From: Enchytraeus crypticus
Taxonomy: Eukaryota; Annelida; Clitellata; Enchytraeida; Enchytraeidae
NCBI GenBank assembly: GCA_905160935.1
Contig: CAJHZI010000197.1
Span: forward strand, 1,757,001 to 1,821,000
Direction of reading: 5' to 3'
DNA length: 64,000 nt
Part shown: positions 24,473-33,395 of the stretch, one piece after another
Layout of the letters: each line of letters begins with the position of its first letter
Position numbering within the stretch: the first letter of the stretch is position 1
Program-made: the position numbers and the translations under genes
Notes under the pieces: model-generated
The model's database searches: none
Told to the model about the DNA's origin: nothing
The model's input: the letters and a program-made list of their open reading frames with translations, nothing else

Positions 24473-26266
24473 TTAACACAAACACTTCCATAGATTTCTA
24501 ATAAACAAGTGACCAACAACTGCAAATAGTAAGCCGAGACTAGCGGGGAAAGATTTATGAGCTGCACTGGAACATTGCAACTTTGCTAGTTCACTAGAAG
24601 TTATTTGAACAGGTTTCTCATCGGGGTCGTCAGAAGTTCTACAGGCTATACTGCACGACGAGAACCTTTCCATCAGTTCTCGAAGAATCTCTCTGGTCTC
24701 ACAGTTACACGATATGTTATTACCTACACTCAGGTCGACGTGCTCAATGGCCCCAAGCTGCCCTGAGCTTGGGCCACCGAATGTTAGTCGATCTATGCTA
24801 GATATGTCGCAGTTGGACATGAGAAGTTTTCTTACCCTGGTCATGCCGCTGAACGCATGCTGCTCCAGACTGGGTAAGCTTACGTCAGACAACCTCAGAA
24901 CTTCGACGTCTACCAGGTTACGAAAGGCGCCTGGTTTGACGAGCAGCGAAGGTTTCTGGTTGCTGCTGGGTAAGGTGGAGCCGTAGATCTCGAGGTTCTT
25001 AACGCTGAAGATCCCGGAGAAGGCATCCTGTTCCAGGGTGGTGGGGTAACGAATGCTGATTCGAATTGTACCGACATCGTTTGTCTCGGAAAAAGTTTTA
25101 TTGCTGAAAGTCGTTAGATTGTTGTCGTGAATGATCAACTCGTCTAATTTACGCAACGACCCAAGACTGTCTTGTTCCAGCGAAGAAATTGAATTACTAA
25201 TGAGATTAATGCTCCGCAATCCAAACACTCCTCTAAACACGTTACCGTGCATTCGATGTATGCGATTGCCTTCGAATTGTATCCTAATGAGTTGAGTGTC
25301 GCGAAATATGTCCGCGTATATATCACTAATGGAACAATCCAGGAAACTGATTGAACTGGCCGTAAGATAGTTGTAATTGGATATTTCTGCGTAATCTTGC
25401 GGCAAGGTGTTCTCAGATATCCTCTGATTGAAGCTAGAGTCTGATGGCAGAGTGAATGTAATGCCGCTAAAAGCAAAAGAATTAATTCTATTAATTCGTA
25501 CGCGACTGAAAATAATTTGTCTAACGTGTTTTAATCCTTCAAACACAAATCCATCCAATCTGTCGATTTCAGTGTCAGAGATTTGCACGACGCCGATGTT
25601 TTCCGTGTTTGTGAATATTCTCGGATGAAGGCGTAGACTCGGTATGTGCTCTACAGTGAACCTCGGCATTCCTCTCGCTCCATAGAAAGCGTACGCCTCC
25701 ACACTCAGTGGAACTTCACTCTTTCCCAGCGTCACGTGGAGTCTCTTCATCCACGCGAAGGCGTGTCGATCGATCCTCTCTATGGGATTCTCCTGAAGGA
25801 AGACTCCGCACGTCCGGTCCTCACTGGTATCACCACTGCAGGCAACAGCATCTCCAGAAATATCCGCAAAACTTTCCGTGCCGATCTCTTTCAAACGATT
25901 GTTAGCGATATGAATGGTTCGGAGATGATGCAGTCCTCTGAAGGCGTGTGGTTCAAGCTGTTCGATGTGGTTGTTGTCGAGGAGAATAACCGAGAGGTTA
26001 GAGAGTGTGGAAAACGAGTCGGTGGAAATTGTTTGTATCTGATTGAGTCTCAGATCTAAAACAGTCGTGGAGGAACTCAGCTGTGAGACGATTGAGCGCA
26101 GATCTGTGATCCTCTGCCCGGAGCAATCCACCATCGTTCCAGTGTCCTCGAGGCGACATTGACAAGGAGTGGGACATGCTGAACAGCTCACTAGCAGGAA
26201 GTGATATATAACACAACATTCGAATATTAGCTCCTTCCAATGTGATTTTGATTTATATAGCTCCAT
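24473..26266 (-). CDS. Secreted or membrane-anchored leucine-rich-repeat protein, single exon
   Basis: The 597-residue protein starts at an ATG in AAAAATGG context. Residues 1-29 are a basic start plus hydrophobic core (LIFECCVIYHFLLVSCSA), a signal peptide. An LRR N-cap follows with C31, C35, C37 and C48. From about residue 65 to 518 come many LRRs of the extracellular type, such as DLRLNQIQTISTDSFSTLS and ILLDNNHIEQLEPHAFRGL. The middle repeats are irregular, with an inserted Cys pair around 140-155. An LRR C-cap carries C520, C522, C538, C542 and C565. The last 24 residues are a hydrophobic segment (about 574-589) and RNLWKCLC, so either a short transmembrane anchor or a GPI signal. N-glycosylation sequons include NLS, NLT, NKT and NIS. 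The likely role is a cell-surface recognition or adhesion receptor, but no specific ortholog is recognised. An acceptor-like TTCTTGTAG lies just upstream of the ATG, so a 5' UTR intron is possible. Confidence 0.9.
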   Translation of the reverse strand: MELYKSKSHWKELIFECCVIYHFLLVSCSACPTPCQCRLEDTGTMVDCSGQRITDLRSIVSQLSSSTTVLDLRLNQIQTISTDSFSTLSNLSVILLDNNHIEQLEPHAFRGLHHLRTIHIANNRLKEIGTESFADISGDAVACSGDTSEDRTCGVFLQENPIERIDRHAFAWMKRLHVTLGKSEVPLSVEAYAFYGARGMPRFTVEHIPSLRLHPRIFTNTENIGVVQISDTEIDRLDGFVFEGLKHVRQIIFSRVRINRINSFAFSGITFTLPSDSSFNQRISENTLPQDYAEISNYNYLTASSISFLDCSISDIYADIFRDTQLIRIQFEGNRIHRMHGNVFRGVFGLRSINLISNSISSLEQDSLGSLRKLDELIIHDNNLTTFSNKTFSETNDVGTIRISIRYPTTLEQDAFSGIFSVKNLEIYGSTLPSSNQKPSLLVKPGAFRNLVDVEVLRLSDVSLPSLEQHAFSGMTRVRKLLMSNCDISSIDRLTFGGPSSGQLGAIEHVDLSVGNNISCNCETREILRELMERFSSCSIACRTSDDPDEKPVQITSSELAKLQCSSAAHKSFPASLGLLFAVVGHLFIRNLWKCLC

Positions 26267-26777
26267 TTTTTAAATTAACAACTACAAGAATTTTTTTTCC
26301 AAGAATGTCTGTATACGTTATGTCCCTGTAGATATGCTGCAATACACGTATGAAATAGTTTACAAAACCATTAGATTGGCCTGTTATTTATATTGATCCG
26401 CAAACTGCTAGCCTAATCAGTATTATTTAGTTTATCGAAAAGAAAATATCCCGTAGTAGTCATGCTACAGTGAATTTGAATTTGTCAAAAATATAAAGTC
26501 TTGTAATTATACTTACTTTTGTCTATTCTTTTTCTATAAAATTAAATTTATAGCCTAGTTTTTATTTTGGAAAACTTGTGAGTAAAACTTACGAAGTTAA
26601 CGTTAAGATCTAATCAAAGAATAAATGTTATTGTTTCTTGCGAAATATTCCACGCACTGCAACGTTGAAGTACTGCTATTTAGTAGAGCAAATGTACTCA
26701 GTGACTGCGTAAATTATTATTGCTCAATGTTTACATAAATTTTAGGGGTTTCAACTTTACATGTAGATCTTTTGACA
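26267..26777. promoter_or_regulatory. Upstream region of the LRR gene, promoter not resolved
   Basis: This is AT-rich DNA upstream of the minus-strand LRR gene. No confident TATA box or CpG cluster can be placed, and there are no open frames or recognised repeats. Confidence 0.2.
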
Positions 26778-26873
26778 GGCTATCCCTTCTTCTTCTTCTT
26801 ATCGTGTCCCTACACAGCTTTAAGCCATTTTTAACGCATTCTTTCGCCGGGTTATTAATTACGGCTATCCCTT
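26778..26873 (-). mobile_element. Tiny retroposon with 11-bp target duplication
   Basis: GGCTATCCCTT occurs at 26778-26788 and again at 26863-26873. The 74 bases between begin with CTTCTTCTTCTTATCGTG on the plus strand, so on the minus strand the insert ends in ...CACGATAAGAAGAAGAAG. An AAG-repeat tail plus an 11-bp duplication is the signature of a truncated retroposed insert. The source element is not identified. Confidence 0.7.
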
Positions 26874-27308
26874 GATTTTACAGAAATAGACATTAACTTA
26901 GCCTATAGGTGTGAGAAATATTATTTACAAATACTATTGAGTACGACTTATCATAAAACTAAAAGTCTTACACCAACTTCATGTTACGCTAAAACAGCCC
27001 GGTATTTCCTTAATTAAATATAGTGCCAATTAGCACTTCTAAGTCTCACTTACTTTATACCGTCCGAATTAGTGCATAGTAGTAACTAAACTAATTCAAT
27101 ATCATCTATTGAAAACTCGTTGATGCACGAACAAGTTTCTCGCTAACAAGCTCTACCAAGCGCTCTCTAGTAGCGTACACTGCCAATACTTGAAGTCTCA
27201 TTGATAATTACGCGCTCACTGACGGGTAGATCCTGCCTTACTGATGAGCCACTGAGCATTGCTGAGCCCACACAAACACACTCGAGACAAAACTGCTGAC
27301 TTTCTCAA

Positions 27309-27390
27309 GTGCTCTCTCTCTCTCTCTCTGTCTGTTTGTCGATCTGTCTGTCGATCTGTCTGTCTGTCTGTCTGTCTCTGACGATCTGAC
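27309..27390. repeat. (CT)n and (CTGT)n compound microsatellite
   Basis: CTCTCT is followed by CTGTCTGT and GATCTGTCTGTC units. Confidence 0.95.
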
Positions 27391-27717
27391 TGTCTGTTTG
27401 TCAGTCTATCAAACACCTACGCAATGAAGGGTAGTCTCTGTAGTAGCCAGACTTTCTGTATTTATTATTTTTATTAGTTTATAACTTTACACAGTGATTG
27501 TAGCTATTCACTTACGAAGCACATGTGCGCTCACTGAACAGTTATTAAAGAACCTAAAATCAAATAGACACTGACCACATTTTATACTACGCTGATGTCA
27601 CACGAGTGATTTTAAAGTGTTTGCTATCCATTCGGCTATCTTTCCAGTACTTGTCTGCATAATTTTATGACAAATTAGACATCAATTCACTAAGTTTTGT
27701 TGATAAAAAATCATACA

Positions 27718-28040
27718 TAGGCGGTACGTATGTTGGCCCTACCTTGTTTCAAGTTAAGAATGTCTCAATAGCGTAGTTGCTAACAACTACGTCAGGTAAC
27801 GTCATAAAGTTATAAAATACAGATCCTGAGATGAATTGTGGATATCAGATCTCTCGTGGATTCGATTCTGGACAGCTCTGATCTGAGAGCAAAATCTCGG
27901 ACGTTCACAGGACTGGTTATATGGAAAATTGACTAAATTGACTAACCGTTTACACATATGGTATTAAAAGTGATAGATATCAACATAGTTGATCATTTCA
28001 CTATAATACGTGTTAAATTAACTTTACCCTAGGCGGTACG
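27718..28040 (+). mobile_element. SINE-B copy with 11-bp flanking direct repeats
   Basis: TAGGCGGTACG at 27718-27728 recurs at 28030-28040, enclosing about 300 bp. Inside are the box-A-like ATAGCGTAGTTGCTAACAAC, the box-B-like GTGGATTCGATTCTGG, and the body CGGACGTTCACAGGACTGG ... GTGATAGATATCAACATAG ... CACTATAATACGTGTT. The direct repeats lie about 30 bp outside the 5' end seen in other copies, so this copy may have extra 5' sequence. Confidence 0.8.
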
Positions 28041-28679
28041 ATATTAAGTTGTGCTATCCATTCTCAGGCCATCCAACCTTTAAATGTTTAAAATTAATAC
28101 GATCGATAGTTATTATTATTCTGGTTCCAAAGTTTATTTCACTCGAAAAATATACATCAGTTACATAACTGACATTGAAGCGAGTGTTATGATTCTTAAC
28201 TTTAAAACAGTCGACTCTATTTAGGTCTATCTTTAGGCTATAGTAATCAAATGTGAGGCTATGGTTTATAAAACGACATATTACATCTGATATTGACAAA
28301 TTGTATTATATTAGACTACGTGAACGGATAGATATAAAAATCAGGTAAGCTTCTTTTGACAAAAGTGTTCAAATATTTGATGACTACGGTCATACATTGC
28401 AGTCGTCATTCACAGTCGTTACTCAGAGTAGGCTTTGACTCTTTGTTGCTACAATATACATGTACATTCCATAAGCAACTGGGCACAGACATGCCTGATC
28501 GTGTCTGAATTAAACCATTCTAGAACATTTAGTACGTATAGACTAAAGTAAGTTGAATTTCATTAATATTTTTATAATCTACCTCATTATATTGCTGACA
28601 ACGCAAATTCTCCACTCCCGTCTCTGTCAGTCTTATTCCAGAATCAAGATCTCTTTCTTTCTTTCTCACTCGCTCTCTC

Positions 28680-28719
<40 letters not shown>

Positions 28720-29498
28720 GTCTTGTTAGGCCTCTATCTCATCCTATATAGATTAGACACAATTATAACACACAGTCCTAAAATGTTGCTCCCATTTCTC
28801 AACTTCTACCAAAAGTACTCGACCAGTGCTATACTAACAAATCTAACATTTAAGTCAATTTTAAGAATTTCTAACAAAGCCACACATCTCGAGGACTGAA
28901 TGGCAAAAATCTCAAAAATCTTCAAAACTAGGCCTACGATAGTTATAAACTTATTCAATGCACACATGGAATATTTCCTACTTTATTATTATTATATTAT
29001 TATATTCAAGTGTCGTACGAGATTTCTGAAGACTTGAAAAGATCTGGCTGTTTGTTTTAGAAATAAAAATACAACTATGGCCTATTATATAGCATAATAG
29101 TATAGACTCTAATTCTGCAGTGCGTTTATTTAAGTAGGCCTACTTTATATTTATTACTTCAGGTACTTGGTATTTACTTGGAAAAACGAGTATGATCTAA
29201 TATATTTTAATAGGCTGTATTAATCCATTAATGCTCAACTTTTCTTTTCTTTATAATTTTTGTTGGTAACATGTGTTTAGGGTCACAATAATGGGATCAG
29301 ATTGTATTTCCAGATTTTATCACTTTTGTGAAAAATATCTTCAAAATGTATGCGTCTCATATATGGGATCGTAGGCACGAATACGCGCGTATTTTCAAGC
29401 ATCACTTAATGTTATGTGTTAATTGTTCATTAGACATCATATGATTATTTCTGAGACATAAAATCAATATCGGCAACTAATAATTAAGAATCTGGCAC
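28041..29498. other. Intergenic DNA with one (CT)n tract
   Basis: A (CT)n microsatellite occupies about 28653-28717, and ATT-rich runs lie near 28985. No gene or further repeat is recognised. Confidence 0.5.
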
Positions 29499-30085
29499 CA
29501 GTGGCGGATCCAGGGGGGCCCAGGGGGCCCGGGCCCCCCCTTAGGCCCGACGATAACAAATTTAAACTATATTTTCATTGTTTCTATGGCAATTTCTAAG
29601 TGTCAGTATGTTTGTAAGGGGTAGTGGTTAGGGTGGGGGGAGGGTACGAGAGGGAACTCAGTTCCACTAGATCAATTTTTTTTAAATATGGGACTAGGGG
29701 CCCATACTTTGTATACTAGGAGCCCTGCAAATGGAAGGGGGCCCGAAAAAATGTTGACCGTTTCACTAGCTCTCAATTTTCGCTTTAACCGTTAACCACT
29801 GTTTAAGAGGAAAAAAGGGTGCTAGTAAAAAATGTGAACTCTCTCCCGCAGCAGTGGTGCAAGCAGCCTTGGCTGAGAGGGCTTAAGCCCCCTCCTACAG
29901 CCAAAATTAGGGCACTTTTTTAATTCGTCCAGATGCGCTGAGTTTCTTCAGAGGTGGAAAAATTAACCTACTTTTTTCCAAAACAAATGTAGGATTTTAG
30001 GCATTTAGGTTTTCCTCTCACTTTAGTACGAGCATGAGTGGTGGGGGGGGGGGGGGGATAAGATGCACTCATTCTGCAAGCCGAG
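29499..30085 (+). mobile_element. hAT-like element (CAGTGGCGGATCCAGG family), right end lost
   Basis: It begins CAGTGGCGGATCCAGGGGGG and continues collinear with the complete copy at 30719-31437. Shared features are the GGGCCC palindromes, TGTTGACCGTTTCACTAG, CTCTCCCG and CCTTGGCTG segments, and a poly(G) run. Similarity stops at GCCGAG (30085), where a SINE-B 3' fragment takes over. The right terminal repeat and the target duplication are therefore missing. There is no transposase. Confidence 0.75.
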
Positions 30086-30086
30086 A

Positions 30087-30165
30087 TTAAACATATGGTT
30101 TTAAAAGTGATAGATATCAACATAGATGATTATTCACTATAATAATGCGTGTTTACTTACTTTTT
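30087..30165 (+). mobile_element. SINE-B 3' fragment
   Basis: It carries AACATATGGTTTTAAAAGTG, then ATAGATATCAACATAG and CACTATAATAATGCGTGTTT. Only the 3' third of the element is present, abutting the broken hAT copy. Confidence 0.8.
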
Positions 30166-30297
30166 TGTTACAAAACTGGCATCGCTGAAGCAACAGTCAT
30201 GCCATATCTACCTATTTTAAATATCTTTGATCAAAATTAACTAAATATTCAAATTTTAAAATAGGCCTAAACAAAAGTTCAAATAGCGATCATTACA

Positions 30298-30385
30298 TGT
30301 GACCGCTCCTGAGATTAACTGAATCCCCGTGGATTATCATCCTAGGCGATTAGACTGAGCAGAGAGTAAATATAATATAGATCTC
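30298..30385 (+). mobile_element. Diverged SINE-B internal fragment
   Basis: CTCCTGAGATTAACTGAATC, CCCGTGGATTATCATCC and GAGAGTAAATAT match the box-B region and early body of SINE-B with many changes. Bases 30386-30718 show nothing further. Confidence 0.5.
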
Positions 30386-30718
30386 AGGATTGGACATACA
30401 TGCCATTGATGTTAGGCCTATTATTCAATGATAAGCTAGGCTAGTAAATGTATAAGACTATTATTTAAATTCCTAATGATTCTAAAATATAATAAAAATT
30501 AAGAGTAGCCTAATTGATTCCACGACGAATGATTATGTTAAACATACCAGTAGTCATTTTAATATTTTGCAAATAACTTTGCATTTAGCCGACTATTTAG
30601 CATGATTAAATGAGGTGGTAGCATTGGTAGGCCTAAACTATCTCATTTATTAAGACTTCTTCAGGCGTTTTAGAATAATTCCATTATCCTACAGATAGAT
30701 AATGCTTGAAGTAACATA

Positions 30719-31437
30719 CAGTGGCGGATCCAGGGGGGGCCCAGGGGGCCCGGGCCCCCCTTAGGCCCGACCATAAAATTTTTAAAACTATGTTTTCATT
30801 ATTTCTATGCAATTTCTAGGTGTAAATATGTTTTAAGGGCGTTAGGGGGCTAGGGGGGGGTACAAGAGGGAACTCGAACAGTCCGACTACCTGGAATTTT
30901 TTCAAATATGGGCCCCACTAGGGCCCATATAACGGAAGGGGGGCCCGAAAAATGTTGACCGTTTCACTAGATCTCAATTTTCACTTTAGCCACTGTATAA
31001 GAGGAAAAAGGGTGTAAATTAAAAATGTGAACTCTCTCCCGGAACAGTGGTGAAAACCGCCTTGGCTGGGATCGAGGGGCTTAAGCCCCCCATCTTCCGC
31101 CAAAATTAGGTCACTTTTGTAATTGGTCCAGATCCGCTGAGTTTCTTCAGAGCCTCAGAGGTGAAAAAAGTAAACCTACTTTTTTCCTAAACAAATGTAG
31201 GATTTTAGGTTTTCCTCTCACTTCAGTACGGGTATGAGGGGGGGGGGGGGTAAGATACGGTGATATACTCACTCTATGAGCCGAGCGCAGTGTGCTGAAA
31301 AATTGTGAGCCCCCCCACACAGCATTTTTTCTGATTGCGTCACGTCCCGAAGAAGGCGTGGCGTAAGCAAAAATGTGTACACTGTTCAAAAAGAATTTTC
31401 GGGTCCCTCCCTTAAAAAATTCCTGGATCCGCCCCTG
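30719..31437 (+). mobile_element. Complete hAT-like non-autonomous element, 719 bp, perfect 8-bp TSD
   Basis: The left end is CAGTGGCGGATCCAGG. The right end reverse complements to CAGGGGCGGATCCAGG, one mismatch in 16. The flanks are GTAACATA at 30711-30718 and GTAACATA at 31438-31445, a perfect 8-bp target duplication, diagnostic of hAT-type insertion. The interior contains GGGCCC palindromes and GC-rich patches and has no transposase frame. The perfect duplication suggests a fairly recent insertion. Confidence 0.88.
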
Positions 31438-31814
31438 GTAACATAGTCTACTAATGGATAGGCTATGTTGACATGCATAGCCTAATTGATGGCCCTAAAT
31501 ATGATATTTATTATTATAGCCTACTTAGGCTATTACAAGTTATTATTAGTTTTTAGCACCGTACTTACTAGGAGGGCTTCTAATTGCTGTATTAGATTCA
31601 ATTGATTTTCCCATAGCTGTTTCAAAATTAAAAATATCTACTCGGTCTATTAATCTTAGATTGAACTTCGAAGTCTTGAACAATCAAAAAGCAAAACATG
31701 GCATTAAAACACGTCATTGTACTACTTCATGCAACTTAAGTATAATTCTTGCAAATTGCTCATTCGCAACTTCTTGAAAATAATAAAAATATGCAGTACT
31801 GTGGTCTCTCAAAT

Positions 31815-31985
31815 ATATGAGACCAATCGCTCGAACAGAAGACCAAAACCAAGACAGGAACCTTCGAGGCCAAGACTGAAACCAAGACCGAGTTTTCCAG
31901 TCTTGGTCTCAGTATTGGCAAGACTGGAAAACCCGATCTCAAGCGGTGTCGATAGAGACCAAGACCAGGTCTCGAAGACTGCAAG
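31815..31985. repeat. CCAAGACC-rich repeat block, possible DNA-transposon end
   Basis: ACCAAGACC / GGTCTTGGT motifs occur on both strands about ten times, and the block ends GGTCTCGAAGACTGCAAGTC. Such clustered motifs are common subterminally in DNA transposons, but I found no paired terminus or duplication. The similar-looking frames on both strands are artefacts of the repeat. Confidence 0.5.
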
Positions 31986-32379
31986 TCTGCTATTTAGAAT
32001 ATGAATGGAAAAACCTACTTTTATAAAGAAAAAGATAGGCTTTAGGTTTTTAGATCTTTTCCAGAGTTAGAAATCTCTGAAATCATATTCAAAAATGAGA
32101 AATTTTTAAGTTTTTTGCAAAAAGAACATGGAAATCCTACGTTTTAGGTTTCTTAAAACCTAAAAATCTAAAACCTCAAATCTGACTTTTGCCGGCTTTT
32201 TTGCCACCTCTGATTTTGATATTAATTGAGTGATATTGTTGTTGTAGTTGTTGTTGATAGTGGAAGGTCATGAGACAGAGTATCAGTCTGCTACCCTGTG
32301 CAATGTATTTATGCTGAGAAAGATGGCCATGTAAACAAAGCTGATGGGCCAATGAGAGTACGAATGATAATCAGCGAGA

Positions 32380-32520
32380 GATGCTCGTCCGGGGCTGCCT
32401 AGTTTTCTCATCGCCCCCTGAATTCTTCACCCTTTGGCCGCCTCCTCTCTAACCGCAACGCTTCTTTTATTACAACTTGCCCTTACCCTGAATTTATGTA
32501 TTGGTAAGCAGCTCGGTAAA
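32380..32520 (+). promoter_or_regulatory. Possible promoter or 5' non-coding exon of the zinc-finger gene
   Basis: This GC-richer patch (CTCGTCCGGGGCTGCCTAG, CGCCCCCTG, GGCCGCCTCC) lies in otherwise AT-rich DNA, 0.9 kb upstream of the acceptor at 33349. It ends at a donor-like TTG|GTAAGC (GT at 32514). It would fit a first non-coding exon spliced to 33350, but nothing else supports it. Confidence 0.25.
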
Positions 32521-32929
32521 AGAATGCATTATAAATGTTGTTTACGCCTCGGCCATGATGTGTCTGGTTATTGATATAATTTTAATTAGGGCAATCTGAG
32601 CTAATTCCTCTGCTTATGGTCAATGGCAAGGAGAAAAATTTTATCCAGTGATTATAGTACGCAAGATTTGAGGAATATTAGGAGTTGACGTAAGGTAAAT
32701 ATAAAAATAAATGTTGAAGACGTAACCGTCCGGATAATCTGTTTGCAGGGCATTGATTTACCGTATGAAACATCCGTACATATTTATTTAGTAAATATTA
32801 TTTTACGTCGAATAAAGCTGATGCCAGTTAAAACCTTTGGTAACAGATGTATTAAGTAGAGTCTGTAAATTTTAAAATGTAAATAATGAGGCATTGATTG
32901 AAAATTTTACTAGGGAAGCTATATAAACA

Positions 32930-33092
32930 GCCATATAAATAGCTCAGGGTGTAGACTTCCAGTATTAGGTAATGTCATGAAATTTAAAATGACAAATCCT
33001 GAGATTAATTCATTTGGTTCAATTTCATGTTGAGCTGAGGAGAGAGTAAAATTGCAGACTATTAAAGGACTGGTACATAAATGGCTAATGGA
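32930..33092 (+). mobile_element. SINE-B copy, internal and diverged
   Basis: TAATGTCATGAAATTTAAAA, TGACAAATCCTGAGATTAAT, GAGAGTAAAAT and AAAGGACTGGTACATAAATG follow the SINE-B order. Both the 5' end and the 3' third are missing. It sits 260 bp upstream of the first coding exon of the zinc-finger gene. Confidence 0.65.
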
Positions 33093-33395
33093 TTGTATTA
33101 TGAATGGATATAATGCATTATAAAGACAGTAGCCGATACAAAAGTGTGTTGAGTGCATTCATTGTCAAAATTGTCATTGTAAAAAGTAATGTTACCTTAT
33201 AATGTTATGGCTATCAAATTTTACTCAGTTGTCGCACATAAATTTATTAATTAAAATTATTTTGCAAATGATTAGAAAATAATGAATTGAACTAATTCAG
33301 ATATTAGCAAAATTGTTAGTTAAAGATGTGCATATTTGTTGTATTTCAGAAAAGAATTAATTCCTGTCATCTATGCACAGTATATTTCCTGAGTG

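Noticed and set aside
25646-26059. Plus-strand open frames opposite the LRR gene
   Set aside because: They are antisense shadows of a 597-codon frame with clear signal peptide, caps and repeats.
31717-32004. Overlapping open frames on both strands rich in Arg-Pro-Lys or Val-Leu-Val
   Set aside because: They come from CCAAGACC / GGTCTTGG repeats. The frames mirror each other, as expected for a repeat.
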